A stretch of DNA of 64,000 nucleotides from Saccharibacillus deserti (GTDB lineage Bacteria; Bacillota; Bacilli; Paenibacillales; Paenibacillaceae). The notes beneath the pieces were generated by a model. The model worked only from the letters and a program-made list of their open reading frames with translations. It did no database searches and was not told the origin of the DNA. Within the stretch, counting starts at the first letter, position 1, and each line of letters starts with the position of its first letter. The DNA lies in the NCBI RefSeq assembly GCF_013618475.1, contig NZ_JABJVN010000007.1:62001-126000 (forward strand). The letters run 5' to 3'. The translations under genes were made by a program, and so were the position numbers. Positions 28,946 to 36,746 of the stretch are shown one piece after another.

Positions 28946-29692
28946 TTAAACTTTCAGCATCTCCTGGGCTTTTTCCCAATCCAGCAGATTCCCGACGTAA
29001 AACGCGCCGAATTCCCCGTAACGCGCGCTGACTTCGTCGAAACGCATCTCGTAAATCAGTTTTTTGAACTGAAGCGCATCGTCGGAGAACAAGGTGACGC
29101 CCCATTCCCAATCGTCGAAACCGACCGAGCCAGTGATGATCTGTTTGACTTTGCCCGCGTAGCTGCGTCCGATCAGGCCGTGGCTGCGCATCATCGCTTT
29201 GCGGTCGTCCATCGACAGCATGTACCAGTTATCGTTCAGCTCGCGCTTTTTGTTCATCGGATAGAAGCAAATATGGGCCGATTTCGGCAGTTCCGGTTTC
29301 AAGCGGGCGATGATCTGCGGATTTTGCATCGGATCTTCGCCTTCTTTGCCCAGATAGTTGCTCAGTTCCACAACGCTCACGTAGGAATATTCCTTGGTCG
29401 TGAATTTGGCGAAGTCCGTCTTGTTGAACGCGATCTCCAGTTTGTTCAGGTCTTCCAGCGTCTCGCGCAGGTACATGAACACGAAATCGGCTTTCTGGCC
29501 GACGATCGAATAGACGGCGGTGCTGCCGGTTCCGCTTTGGGCGGTCACTTCGAATTCTTTCATAAACTCTTCCAGATCTTCGATCGCGCCCGCGCGTTCC
29601 TCGTGATCCGCCGCTTTCCACAGCGTCCAGTCGATGGAACGGAAATCATGCAGGCAATACCAGCCTTCAAGCGTCAGTGTAGCTTCGTTCAT
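28946..29692 (-). CDS. hemQ: Coproheme decarboxylase HemQ
   Basis: A 248-residue chlorite-dismutase-fold protein that completes the coproporphyrin-dependent heme pathway of Gram-positive bacteria by decarboxylating coproheme III to heme b. Recognised from the N-terminal [16 protein letters not shown], the [14 protein letters not shown] segment with the catalytic tyrosine, and the proximal histidine in [25 protein letters not shown] and [11 protein letters not shown] also match. Length is standard for Firmicutes. Lies alone on the minus strand, divergent from dnaB. It feeds heme to CtaA and SdhC-type cytochromes. Confidence 0.95.
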   Translation of the reverse strand: MNEATLTLEGWYCLHDFRSIDWTLWKAADHEERAGAIEDLEEFMKEFEVTAQSGTGSTAVYSIVGQKADFVFMYLRETLEDLNKLEIAFNKTDFAKFTTKEYSYVSVVELSNYLGKEGEDPMQNPQIIARLKPELPKSAHICFYPMNKKRELNDNWYMLSMDDRKAMMRSHGLIGRSYAGKVKQIITGSVGFDDWEWGVTLFSDDALQFKKLIYEMRFDEVSARYGEFGAFYVGNLLDWEKAQEMLKV

Positions 29693-30134
29693 GAATCGAT
29701 CACTCCCAAATCAGATTGTATGGTGGGGATTTTCACAAGGTTTCCTGTAAAGATCCATTGCTCGTTCGTCGCGGCATAAGGTCGCCGGGATGCAAAAGGA
29801 GGGCAGCGCAAAGACGCTTTGGCGTTCTTTCCCGGTGCTTCCAGTTTCCATTGTAACGCAGGGGCGAACGCAAGAGCAATTCGAGCGCCGGAAAAGTCTG
29901 TTCGGACGGCGGGAACGGGTTCACAAAAAGATAAGCATTCCGAAGCCCGGGCTCATGCGGCGGGGAGGCCGGTTCGTATTCGCATGATTTTGCTTTCTTT
30001 CCGAGCTTTCCTGACGGAGGAATTGTGGTAAAATGAAGGGGCTCCAACGAACCTGTCCAGAGCCAAGGGCGCGTTCCGCGGAGTACGTCTATTTTTACCT
30101 GCAATTTGCAAGGACAAGAGGGGGACATCCGCAG
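29693..30134. other. Divergent gap between hemQ and dnaB
   Basis: 442 bases without a convincing gene. A TACAAT on the minus strand near 29720 may be the hemQ -10, and TAAAAT at 30029-30034 may serve dnaB. Neither has a good -35. Confidence 0.3.
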
Positions 30135-31643
30135 ATGCGCATGAAGAGCCTGCTGCACTACACGGAACATCACCGTTATTATACGTATCGCGATTTCAGC
30201 CTGAGCAGTCTGGACGACCGCATGCTGACCTTGGTCTACCAGCCGATGGTCGGGGCATCCGCCGTCGCTTTGTACCGGCTGTTGGCCCAGCACCTGCCGT
30301 CTGAACAAACGGGATACTCCAAAACGGAACAACAACGAGGGCTCTTTCTTACGCTCGGTATCGAGCCGAACGACCGGGGGAGAACGCTGATGGTCGAGAA
30401 TGCTTCCAAGCTCGAAGCGGTCGGCCTGCTGCAGACCCATCGGCTGTATATGCCGGAGCAGGACCAATATATGTACGAATACGAACTGCAGCAGCCGCTG
30501 CCGCCGTCCGACTTTTTTGCGACCCAGCATCTTACGCTGCTGCTGCGGGACCGGATCGGGAAGTTCGCCGTGTTGGCTCTGCAGGAGCGCTTCTGGAACG
30601 GGGAACCGGAAGAGCTCGGCGAAAACGGACGGGCCGCGAAAGAAAATATTTCGCAGCCGTTTTATGAAATTTTTGAATTGAACACGCACGTGATCGACTA
30701 TGAGCTGGAACAGGCGCTGACCGAAGCTTCGCCGGCGCGCCGCCAAAGCAAAAATATGCCGGCGGAAGATCCGCTGTTCGATTATTCCGATGTCATTTTG
30801 CATTTTCCGCGCGGAGCCCGCAACCGTCCATTCGTGGAAGGACTGCGTCACAACCGCGAACAGATGGGCATGATCAACCATGTGGCCCGCAAATTCGATC
30901 TGAACGTCGAAGATATCGTGAGACTGCTGGACGAAGAAGGCATTTTCTCGGGCGACGGGGAACTGCTGCTGGACAATCTTCAGAGCCGTGCCAACCTGAC
31001 GTTCCGCCAGACCGCCAAACGGACCGAAGAACGCCAGGTCCGCGCGGCCCGCGCCGTGCGGCCGGAAGAACCGGCCGCCGAAGAAATGCCGGTCGAACAC
31101 GCGGTGGAAATGGAATATTATCTCGAAGTGCCTTCGCAGTTCCAATCGAAGTGCGATATTCACCAATACAACATGCTGCTGCGGAACGAGCCGTATACCG
31201 GACTTCTGCGCAACTTTTTCCCGGGAACCGTTCCGGGTCCGTGGCTCGATATGTTCAGCAAGATCGATCTCAGCTACAAGCTGCCGGGGGAAGTCATCAA
31301 TGTGCTGATCCATTACCTGGTAACCCTGCTCGGCAAAGACGGAGATCAGCGGATCAGCCGCAATTTCGTCGATTCGATCGCTTCCAACATGCTGCTGCGG
31401 CAGATCGATACGTACGAAAAAGCCGTCCGCTATATCCGCGACCAGGCCAACCCGAAGCGCCAGGCTGCCGCCCAGAGCGGCGGCACGCGCACCCGCACCG
31501 CAGGCAAAGCCGCCCGGGGCAAACCGGAACTGCCGATCGTCCAGAACTCGCCGGTCCAGACCGCTGTCAGCGACGAGGAGTTTGCCGAGTACGTCCGGAT
31601 GGCCGAAGAGATGAAAGCAAGCAAGGCCAAGCCTCAGAAATGA
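30135..31643 (+). CDS. dnaB: Primosomal replication initiation/membrane attachment protein DnaB
   Basis: A 502-residue Bacillota DnaB (not the helicase) that works with DnaD and DnaI to load the replicative helicase at the origin and at restarted forks. The N-terminal winged-helix domain starts RYYTYRDFSLSSLDDRMLTLVYQPMVG. A central linker follows, and the C-terminal DnaB/DnaD domain has the YNMLLRNEPYTGL and GEVINVLIHYLV...DGDQRISRNFVDSIASNML pattern. ATG 30135 is chosen for GAGGGGGA upstream rather than ATG 30033. It precedes dnaI as in Bacillus, but with a 311-base gap. Confidence 0.9.
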   Translation: MRMKSLLHYTEHHRYYTYRDFSLSSLDDRMLTLVYQPMVGASAVALYRLLAQHLPSEQTGYSKTEQQRGLFLTLGIEPNDRGRTLMVENASKLEAVGLLQTHRLYMPEQDQYMYEYELQQPLPPSDFFATQHLTLLLRDRIGKFAVLALQERFWNGEPEELGENGRAAKENISQPFYEIFELNTHVIDYELEQALTEASPARRQSKNMPAEDPLFDYSDVILHFPRGARNRPFVEGLRHNREQMGMINHVARKFDLNVEDIVRLLDEEGIFSGDGELLLDNLQSRANLTFRQTAKRTEERQVRAARAVRPEEPAAEEMPVEHAVEMEYYLEVPSQFQSKCDIHQYNMLLRNEPYTGLLRNFFPGTVPGPWLDMFSKIDLSYKLPGEVINVLIHYLVTLLGKDGDQRISRNFVDSIASNMLLRQIDTYEKAVRYIRDQANPKRQAAAQSGGTRTRTAGKAARGKPELPIVQNSPVQTAVSDEEFAEYVRMAEEMKASKAKPQK

Positions 31644-31954
31644 ACCGGCCGGACGCTTCTTGAATTTCCCGGATTCCGTGTCCGGTTCTCCCGACGCTCT
31701 TCACGCGAAAACAGCCGCCAACAGCGGCGCCTTTGAGCCTTCACGGTCTTTCGCCTTTGAACTTGAGCGCAGTTGCCCTGCTGGCCCTTGGGCCCTGCAC
31801 GATCTTAAGCTTTTACCACCCACCCCGGCGGAGCGATGTCGAGGGGCGGCGGCTTTTGGATTTCCCGTTCCCCGAGAATCTCCGATTCGCAGGAAGGAAA
31901 CCAACCGGAGCCGCCCCCGACGTCGCGGAGCGCCCAGAGAGGAGGCCCCCACCC
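31644..31954. other. Unusually long dnaB-dnaI gap
   Basis: 311 bases, GC-rich, with no convincing promoter, terminator or gene. dnaB and dnaI are usually adjacent or overlapping in Bacillota. Only the dnaI ribosome site (GAGAGGAGG) at the end is clear. Confidence 0.4.
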
Positions 31955-32908
31955 ATGACCATGGATTCGATCGGCAACGTACTGAAACAGTTCGGGAATT
32001 CCCGAATCCGTCAGCAGACGGAAGACCTGAAGAACCGTATTTTTAACGAACCGGAGGTTAGGCAGCTTCGGCTGCGGTATCCCGGATTGACGGAACAGGA
32101 ACTGAGCCGCAATCTGAGCCGTTTGTACGAATATACGAAGGAAAAACAAAACTGCGCCAACTGCCCGGGTCTGGAGAATTGTCCGAACGATTTTCAGGGA
32201 CATTACACGAAGCTCAGTATCGACGAAGTCGGCGAGCAGCTGCGGATCCGCGACCACAAAGCGCCGTGCAATCTGCAGTTGGCCCACCAGCGCGACCAGC
32301 AGATCAGCAGCCGGATCCGCAGTTTTTACGTGGATGAACGCGCCCTGCTGGAAGGCTACGACGAAGTGGAGATCATGATGAAAGATCCGGTGCGTTCGCC
32401 GGCCGTCAATCGCGTGTTCCGCTATATCAACGAGACGAAGACCGTGGGACTCTCCGCCAAAGGGCTGTACCTGGAAGGGCCGTTCGGCACGGGCAAGACC
32501 TTCCTGATGTGCTATCTGCTGCACGAGCTGGCGAAGCAGGGACACTCGGGGGTTATCGTGTATATGCCCGACTTTGTCGAAGACGTCAAATCGATGATCC
32601 AAGATGGAGAGAAGCTGCGCGATACCGTCGAGCTGATGAAAGAAACGGACCTGTTGATCTTCGACGATATCGGAGCGGAGAATATGGGACCCTGGGTGCG
32701 CGATCACGTGCTCGGTTCCATTTTGAACTACCGGATGAACCGCAAACCGACTTTCTATACGTCCAACTACTCGCTGTCCGCGCTGGAGAAGCATCTCAGT
32801 TTCACCAACAAAGACGGCGAAGAAGCCTACAAGGGCCAGCGCTTGATGAACCGCGTTTCTCCGTTTGTGGAAGTGGTCCGGGTACTGGGCGACAACAAAC
32901 GCGGATAA
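31955..32908 (+). CDS. dnaI: Primosomal protein DnaI, helicase loader
   Basis: A 317-residue AAA+ ATPase that loads the DnaC/DnaB-type hexameric helicase. The N-terminal helicase-binding domain carries a zinc-binding cluster CANCPGLENC plus a later Cys in HKAPC. The AAA+ domain has Walker A GPFGTGKTF (about 178) and Walker B LLIFDDIG. Sensor-1 is TFYTSNYS and the arginine finger region is RLMNRVSP. ATG 31955 has GAGAGGAGG 9 bases upstream; the longer frame from 31733 is not supported. Downstream is trxA with its own promoter. Confidence 0.95.
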   Translation: MTMDSIGNVLKQFGNSRIRQQTEDLKNRIFNEPEVRQLRLRYPGLTEQELSRNLSRLYEYTKEKQNCANCPGLENCPNDFQGHYTKLSIDEVGEQLRIRDHKAPCNLQLAHQRDQQISSRIRSFYVDERALLEGYDEVEIMMKDPVRSPAVNRVFRYINETKTVGLSAKGLYLEGPFGTGKTFLMCYLLHELAKQGHSGVIVYMPDFVEDVKSMIQDGEKLRDTVELMKETDLLIFDDIGAENMGPWVRDHVLGSILNYRMNRKPTFYTSNYSLSALEKHLSFTNKDGEEAYKGQRLMNRVSPFVEVVRVLGDNKRG

Positions 32909-32994
32909 GGCAAGTTCTTCACGCAATCTTCACTTACAAAAGGTTAGATATTTATAAAATAATACAATTTATTGTTTCGGTAAGTCCAATTCCG

Positions 32995-33003
32995 TGTTAT
33001 AAT
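32995..33003 (+). promoter_or_regulatory. Extended -10 promoter of trxA
   Basis: TGTTATAAT (TG-N-TATAAT) with only a weak TTGTTT further up. It gives a leader of about 110 bases before trxA. Confidence 0.6.
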
Positions 33004-33118
33004 TGACATGTAGACAAACGCAAGTTATCTTTAACTATGCGATTACGGTGTGAGCATTCGCACACAGCCGAGATAAATCATGAAGCACAGAAGAAGCACA
33101 TATAAGGAGGAATTTTCC

Positions 33119-33439
33119 ATGGCTATTGTAAATGTATCCGACCAAACCTTCGGAACCGAAGTGGAAGCGGGCGAAGGTACCGTTTTGGTTGATTTCTGGG
33201 CGCCTTGGTGCGGCCCTTGTAAAATGCTCGCTCCGATCCTGGACGAACTCGACGGCGAAGTTGGCGCAAACGTCAAAATCGCGAAAGTCAACGTCGACGA
33301 AAACCCGGAAACGGCTTCGCGCTTCGGCGTAATGAGCATCCCGACCATGATCTTCTTCAAGGACGGACAACCGGTCGACAAACTGATCGGCGTAAACTCC
33401 AAGGAAGCGCTGAAAGGCGTATTGTCCAAACACCAATAA
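33119..33439 (+). CDS. trxA: Thioredoxin
   Basis: Classical 106-residue thioredoxin with active site WCGPCK (Cys31, Cys34) in VDFWAPWCGPCKMLAP and the cis-Pro loop MSIPTM. It reduces protein disulfides with electrons from thioredoxin reductase. Start follows AAGGAGG. It is monocistronic: an extended -10 promoter before and a strong terminator after. Adjacent to uvrC, as in Bacillus where trxA and uvrC are neighbours. Confidence 0.97.
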   Translation: MAIVNVSDQTFGTEVEAGEGTVLVDFWAPWCGPCKMLAPILDELDGEVGANVKIAKVNVDENPETASRFGVMSIPTMIFFKDGQPVDKLIGVNSKEALKGVLSKHQ

Positions 33440-33493
33440 TTGTATGTATCCGGCGCACGGACGTTTTTTACAAGACGTCCATACGCTCGGCAG

Positions 33494-33523
33494 CGAAAAG
33501 CCCCGGCCTATGCCGGGGCTTTT
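33494..33523 (+). terminator. Terminator after trxA
   Basis: AAAAGCCCCGGC / GCCGGGGCTTTT stem with a CTAT loop; T run follows and A run precedes. Confidence 0.95.
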
Positions 33524-33668
33524 TTCGTTCGTTCGTCTGAATCTGCGAATAGGGAGAGCGCGTGTTCGGCTTTAGGTGTATGCCGGTTCTTTTTGACGTA
33601 TAATAAAAAGGGTAATGCATCGAGAGAACTTTATCGCAGGGCAAGTATACAGGGAGGTCGAAGGCAGA

Positions 33669-35885
33669 GTGGATACGCACCTCGAAACGATTCAGGAGCA
33701 GGAGAAAGCGATCGCGCATATCCGGGACAAACTGGCGCTGCTGCCGGAACTGCCGGGCTGCTACCTGATGAAAAACAGGGAAGGCACCATCATTTACGTC
33801 GGGAAAGCCAAGATTCTGCGCAACCGCGTACGGTCTTATTTTACAGGCAGTCACGAAGGCAAAACGCAGCGTCTGGTCGCGGATATCCGTGACTTTGAAT
33901 ATATTGTGACCTCGAGCAACATGGAAGCGCTGATTCTGGAATGCAACCTGATTAAACTGCACCAGCCGCGCTACAACGTGCTGCTCAAGGACGACAAGAC
34001 TTTTCCTTATATCAAAATTACCAATGAGCGGCATCCGAAGCTTGAAGTGACGCGCCGGGTGCTCAAGGATAAAGCGCGCTATTTCGGTCCTTATCCGAAC
34101 GCCTACGCCGCCCAGCAGACCAAGAAGCTGCTGGACCGTATGTATCCGCTGCGCAAATGCGGAGTCATGCCCAAGGAAGTCTGCCTGTATTATCATATGG
34201 GCCAATGTCTGGCGCCGTGCGTCAAAGACATCCAAAAAGAAGATTACGAAGGCATTCGCGACGAGATCGCCCGTTTCCTCGGCGGCAGCCACGAAGAGAT
34301 CAAGAAAGAACTGCGCCGCAAGATGGAAGAAGCTGCCGAAGATTTGTATTTCGAGCGGGCCAAAGAACTCCGCGACCAGATCCAGAATATCGAAGCGGTC
34401 ATGGAAAAGCAGAAGATCAACGCCACGGACAAAAAAGACCGGGATGTCTTCGGCTATTCCGTCGACAAAGGCTGGATGTGCGTACAGATTCTCTATATCC
34501 GCCAAGGCAAAATGATCGAACGGCACGCGTCGAGCTTTCCGTTCTACGGCGAAGCGTACGCCGATTTCCTGTCCTACGTGACGCAGTATTACAGCGATAA
34601 CCCGGCGCTGCCGCAGGAGATTCTGCTGCCGGCGAACGAAGAAGACAGCGGCGCCGCGGCTGTGGGCGAAGAACGTCCGGCCGCGGCGGCTTCGCGGGCC
34701 GATATCATGGCGGCGAACGATGCCGCCGACGCGGACGGAGACGACGAAGAAACCGTTTCGTCGGATGACGCGTCCGCGGCTGCAGAGGCGGGCGAAGCCG
34801 CTGCAGCCGCCCGGGCGGGGGCCGCCGCGGGAACAGGCGGCCTGATCGGCGCAGCCGCCGAAGCGGCAGTGGGCGAAGCGCTGCCGCAGGTTGCGGAAGC
34901 GAAGGCGGAATATGCCGCCGCTTCCGCCGGGGGCGCGGACGCAGACGCGCCGGAAGGGCCGCGGGCCGAAGAGGCCGCGCAGCCGGAAGACGGACAGAGT
35001 CTGTCGGGGCTGGGCGACGTGAACGGCGCGGCCGCGCTGCAGCAGTGGCTGGGCGTCAAGACGCTTGTGCCCAAGCGCGGTTCGAAACGCAAGATGGTCG
35101 GGATGGCGTGCGAGAACGCACGGGTCTCGCTCGAAGAAAAGTTCCGCCTGATCGAGCGGCATGAAGAACGGACAAGCGGCGCGGCCGATCGGCTGGGTCA
35201 TGCGCTCGGGTTCGACAGCCTGTACCGTGTCGAAGCCTTCGATAACTCGAACATTCAGGGCACGAATCCGGTCTCGGCGATGGTCGTGTTCCTGGACGGC
35301 AAGCCCGCGAAGCAGGAATACCGCAAGTACAAAGTCCGCACCGTCAAGGGAGCGGACGATTACGCGACGATGCGCGAGGTCATCCGCCGCCGCTACGAAC
35401 GCGTGCTCAAGGAAAATCTGCCGATGCCCGATCTGGTTCTGGTCGACGGCGGCAAAGGCCAAATCTCGGTGGCGATCGATGTGCTGGAGAACGAACTGGG
35501 GTTGAATATTCCGGTTGCCGGTCTGGTCAAAGACGCCAAGCACAGGACCGCCCAGCTGATGAGCGGAGATCCGCCGCAGGTAGTGCCGCTGGCCCGCGAC
35601 AGCGAAGAGTTTTACCTGCTGCAGCGGATCCAAGACGAAGTCCACCGCTTCGCGATCTCGTTCCACCGCGAGCAGCGGGCCAAATCGATGGTAACGTCGA
35701 AGCTGGATTCGATTCCGGGCATCGGCGACAAGCGGCGCCAGCTGCTGCTCAAGCACTTCGGTTCGCTCAAGAAGATTCGCGAAGCTTCGGTCGAAGACTT
35801 CCGTCCGCTGTCGATCGGCGACAAGCTGGCACGCCAGATTCTGGATGCCCTGAAGGAAGAACCGACTCCAAATCCGAACGATTAA
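33669..35885 (+). CDS. uvrC: Excinuclease ABC subunit C with large internal insertion
   Basis: A 738-residue UvrC, against roughly 590-620 in the family. It makes both incisions in nucleotide excision repair. Order: GIY-YIG nuclease (about 20-95; [23 protein letters not shown]), a Cys-rich segment and a UVR UvrB-binding motif ([11 protein letters not shown]). After that comes an insertion at residues about 323-452, then the RNase H-like nuclease (D525 in AFDNSN, D593 in LVDGGKGQ, His in [10 protein letters not shown]) and helix-hairpin-helix DNA binding ([18 protein letters not shown]). GTG 33669 is preferred because GGGAGG lies before it and the family N-terminus is short. The insertion is Ala/Glu/Asp/Gly-rich with one Lys; all catalytic parts are intact. 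Confidence 0.95.
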   Translation: MDTHLETIQEQEKAIAHIRDKLALLPELPGCYLMKNREGTIIYVGKAKILRNRVRSYFTGSHEGKTQRLVADIRDFEYIVTSSNMEALILECNLIKLHQPRYNVLLKDDKTFPYIKITNERHPKLEVTRRVLKDKARYFGPYPNAYAAQQTKKLLDRMYPLRKCGVMPKEVCLYYHMGQCLAPCVKDIQKEDYEGIRDEIARFLGGSHEEIKKELRRKMEEAAEDLYFERAKELRDQIQNIEAVMEKQKINATDKKDRDVFGYSVDKGWMCVQILYIRQGKMIERHASSFPFYGEAYADFLSYVTQYYSDNPALPQEILLPANEEDSGAAAVGEERPAAAASRADIMAANDAADADGDDEETVSSDDASAAAEAGEAAAAARAGAAAGTGGLIGAAAEAAVGEALPQVAEAKAEYAAASAGGADADAPEGPRAEEAAQPEDGQSLSGLGDVNGAAALQQWLGVKTLVPKRGSKRKMVGMACENARVSLEEKFRLIERHEERTSGAADRLGHALGFDSLYRVEAFDNSNIQGTNPVSAMVVFLDGKPAKQEYRKYKVRTVKGADDYATMREVIRRRYERVLKENLPMPDLVLVDGGKGQISVAIDVLENELGLNIPVAGLVKDAKHRTAQLMSGDPPQVVPLARDSEEFYLLQRIQDEVHRFAISFHREQRAKSMVTSKLDSIPGIGDKRRQLLLKHFGSLKKIREASVEDFRPLSIGDKLARQILDALKEEPTPNPND

Positions 35886-35919
35886 GCCCGGTTTTAGTGA
35901 CGCCCTGCTCTTACCTGCC

Positions 35920-35948
35920 TTTACTTTTGCGCGGGGGCTCGATATAAT
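35920..35948 (+). promoter_or_regulatory. Promoter of the usp-mrp operon
   Basis: TTTACT, 17 bases, TATAAT; predicted start about 35955. Confidence 0.65.
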
Positions 35949-35978
35949 GGTCAGTAATTGTATAGGATTTACCCGGAG

Positions 35979-36004
35979 GAGCCTGCCAACAGCGGGCTCT
36001 TTTT
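35979..36004 (+). terminator. Hairpin with T run, 25 bases after the usp-mrp promoter
   Basis: GAGCCTGC / GCGGGCTC (one G-U), loop of five, then TTTTT. It could end uvrC transcripts, but its place after the promoter means it can also act as an attenuator for the mrp operon. Confidence 0.65.
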
Positions 36005-36067
36005 GTGCTTTTTTAAAGACTTTTAAAGGGTAATAGACAGAAAATAACAAAGTGGAGGGGCTGCAAA

Positions 36068-36712
36068 GTGGAAATGGAAAATCAACAGGAAAGTATTCTG
36101 GTCTGTGTACATTACGGTCCGCACGGGCAGCGTTTGATCCAGCGCGGAAGCCGTCTGGCCCAACTGCTGGGCGCGCCGCTGCGGGTATTGACGGTCGCTC
36201 CGGCCAAACGGGAGGAATACAATCTGGAAAAAGAACGTTATGTGGCGGGCTGGCGCAAACAGACGGAAGAGTGCGGAGGCGAATTCCTCGTACGCGCATG
36301 CAGCGGAGGCAGCAAAGCTCCCGATGTCATTGCGGAAGCGGCCAAAGAGTTCGGCGTCACCCAGATCGTGATCGGCCGCGCGATCCAGTCGTTCTGGCAC
36401 GAGATCGCGCACGGCGATTTCGTCGACGAACTGCTGGAGCGGATCGGCGCGACCGATCTGCATATCGTGGCGGTGCAGCGTTATCCGGAACTGCTTGAAG
36501 AAACGCACGAAAAAGGCTTCCCCGCCTATCTGGTTCTCCGCAAAGGGCGATACACGCTCAGCAGGGAAGCATCCGGAGACGACGCGATCCCGGGCATCTT
36601 TTTCCGGGAGCTGGATACCGACTTCGACAGCGGCCTGTTCAAGACCAATCGGAACGGACAGGCCGAATATTTGAAAATCGTGCAGGGGGAATGGATCAAA
36701 TCGCAATCGTAA
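36068..36712 (+). CDS. KdpD-like universal stress (UspA) domain protein
   Basis: A 214-residue soluble protein. Residues about 8-135 resemble the Usp-like domain found in KdpD sensor kinases: ILVCVHYGPHGQRLIQRGSRLAQLLGAPLRVLTVAP and DVIAEAAKEFGVTQIVIGRAIQSFW. Its C-terminal 75 residues are of no recognised family. Start is GTG 36068 after GGAGGGG (ATG 36074 possible). It sits 34 bases before mrpA and is therefore probably the first gene of the Mrp operon, suggesting a nucleotide- or stress-sensing role in cation homeostasis; this role is inference. Confidence 0.75.
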   Translation: MEMENQQESILVCVHYGPHGQRLIQRGSRLAQLLGAPLRVLTVAPAKREEYNLEKERYVAGWRKQTEECGGEFLVRACSGGSKAPDVIAEAAKEFGVTQIVIGRAIQSFWHEIAHGDFVDELLERIGATDLHIVAVQRYPELLEETHEKGFPAYLVLRKGRYTLSREASGDDAIPGIFFRELDTDFDSGLFKTNRNGQAEYLKIVQGEWIKSQS

Positions 36713-36746
36713 ACAATCGCAATCGTGAAAGGAGGAACGCTTAAAC

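Noticed and set aside
33468-36299. 943-residue open frame antisense to uvrC
   Set aside because: Result of GC-rich codon use in uvrC; no ribosome site, no recognisable domain, and it spans gene ends and a terminator.
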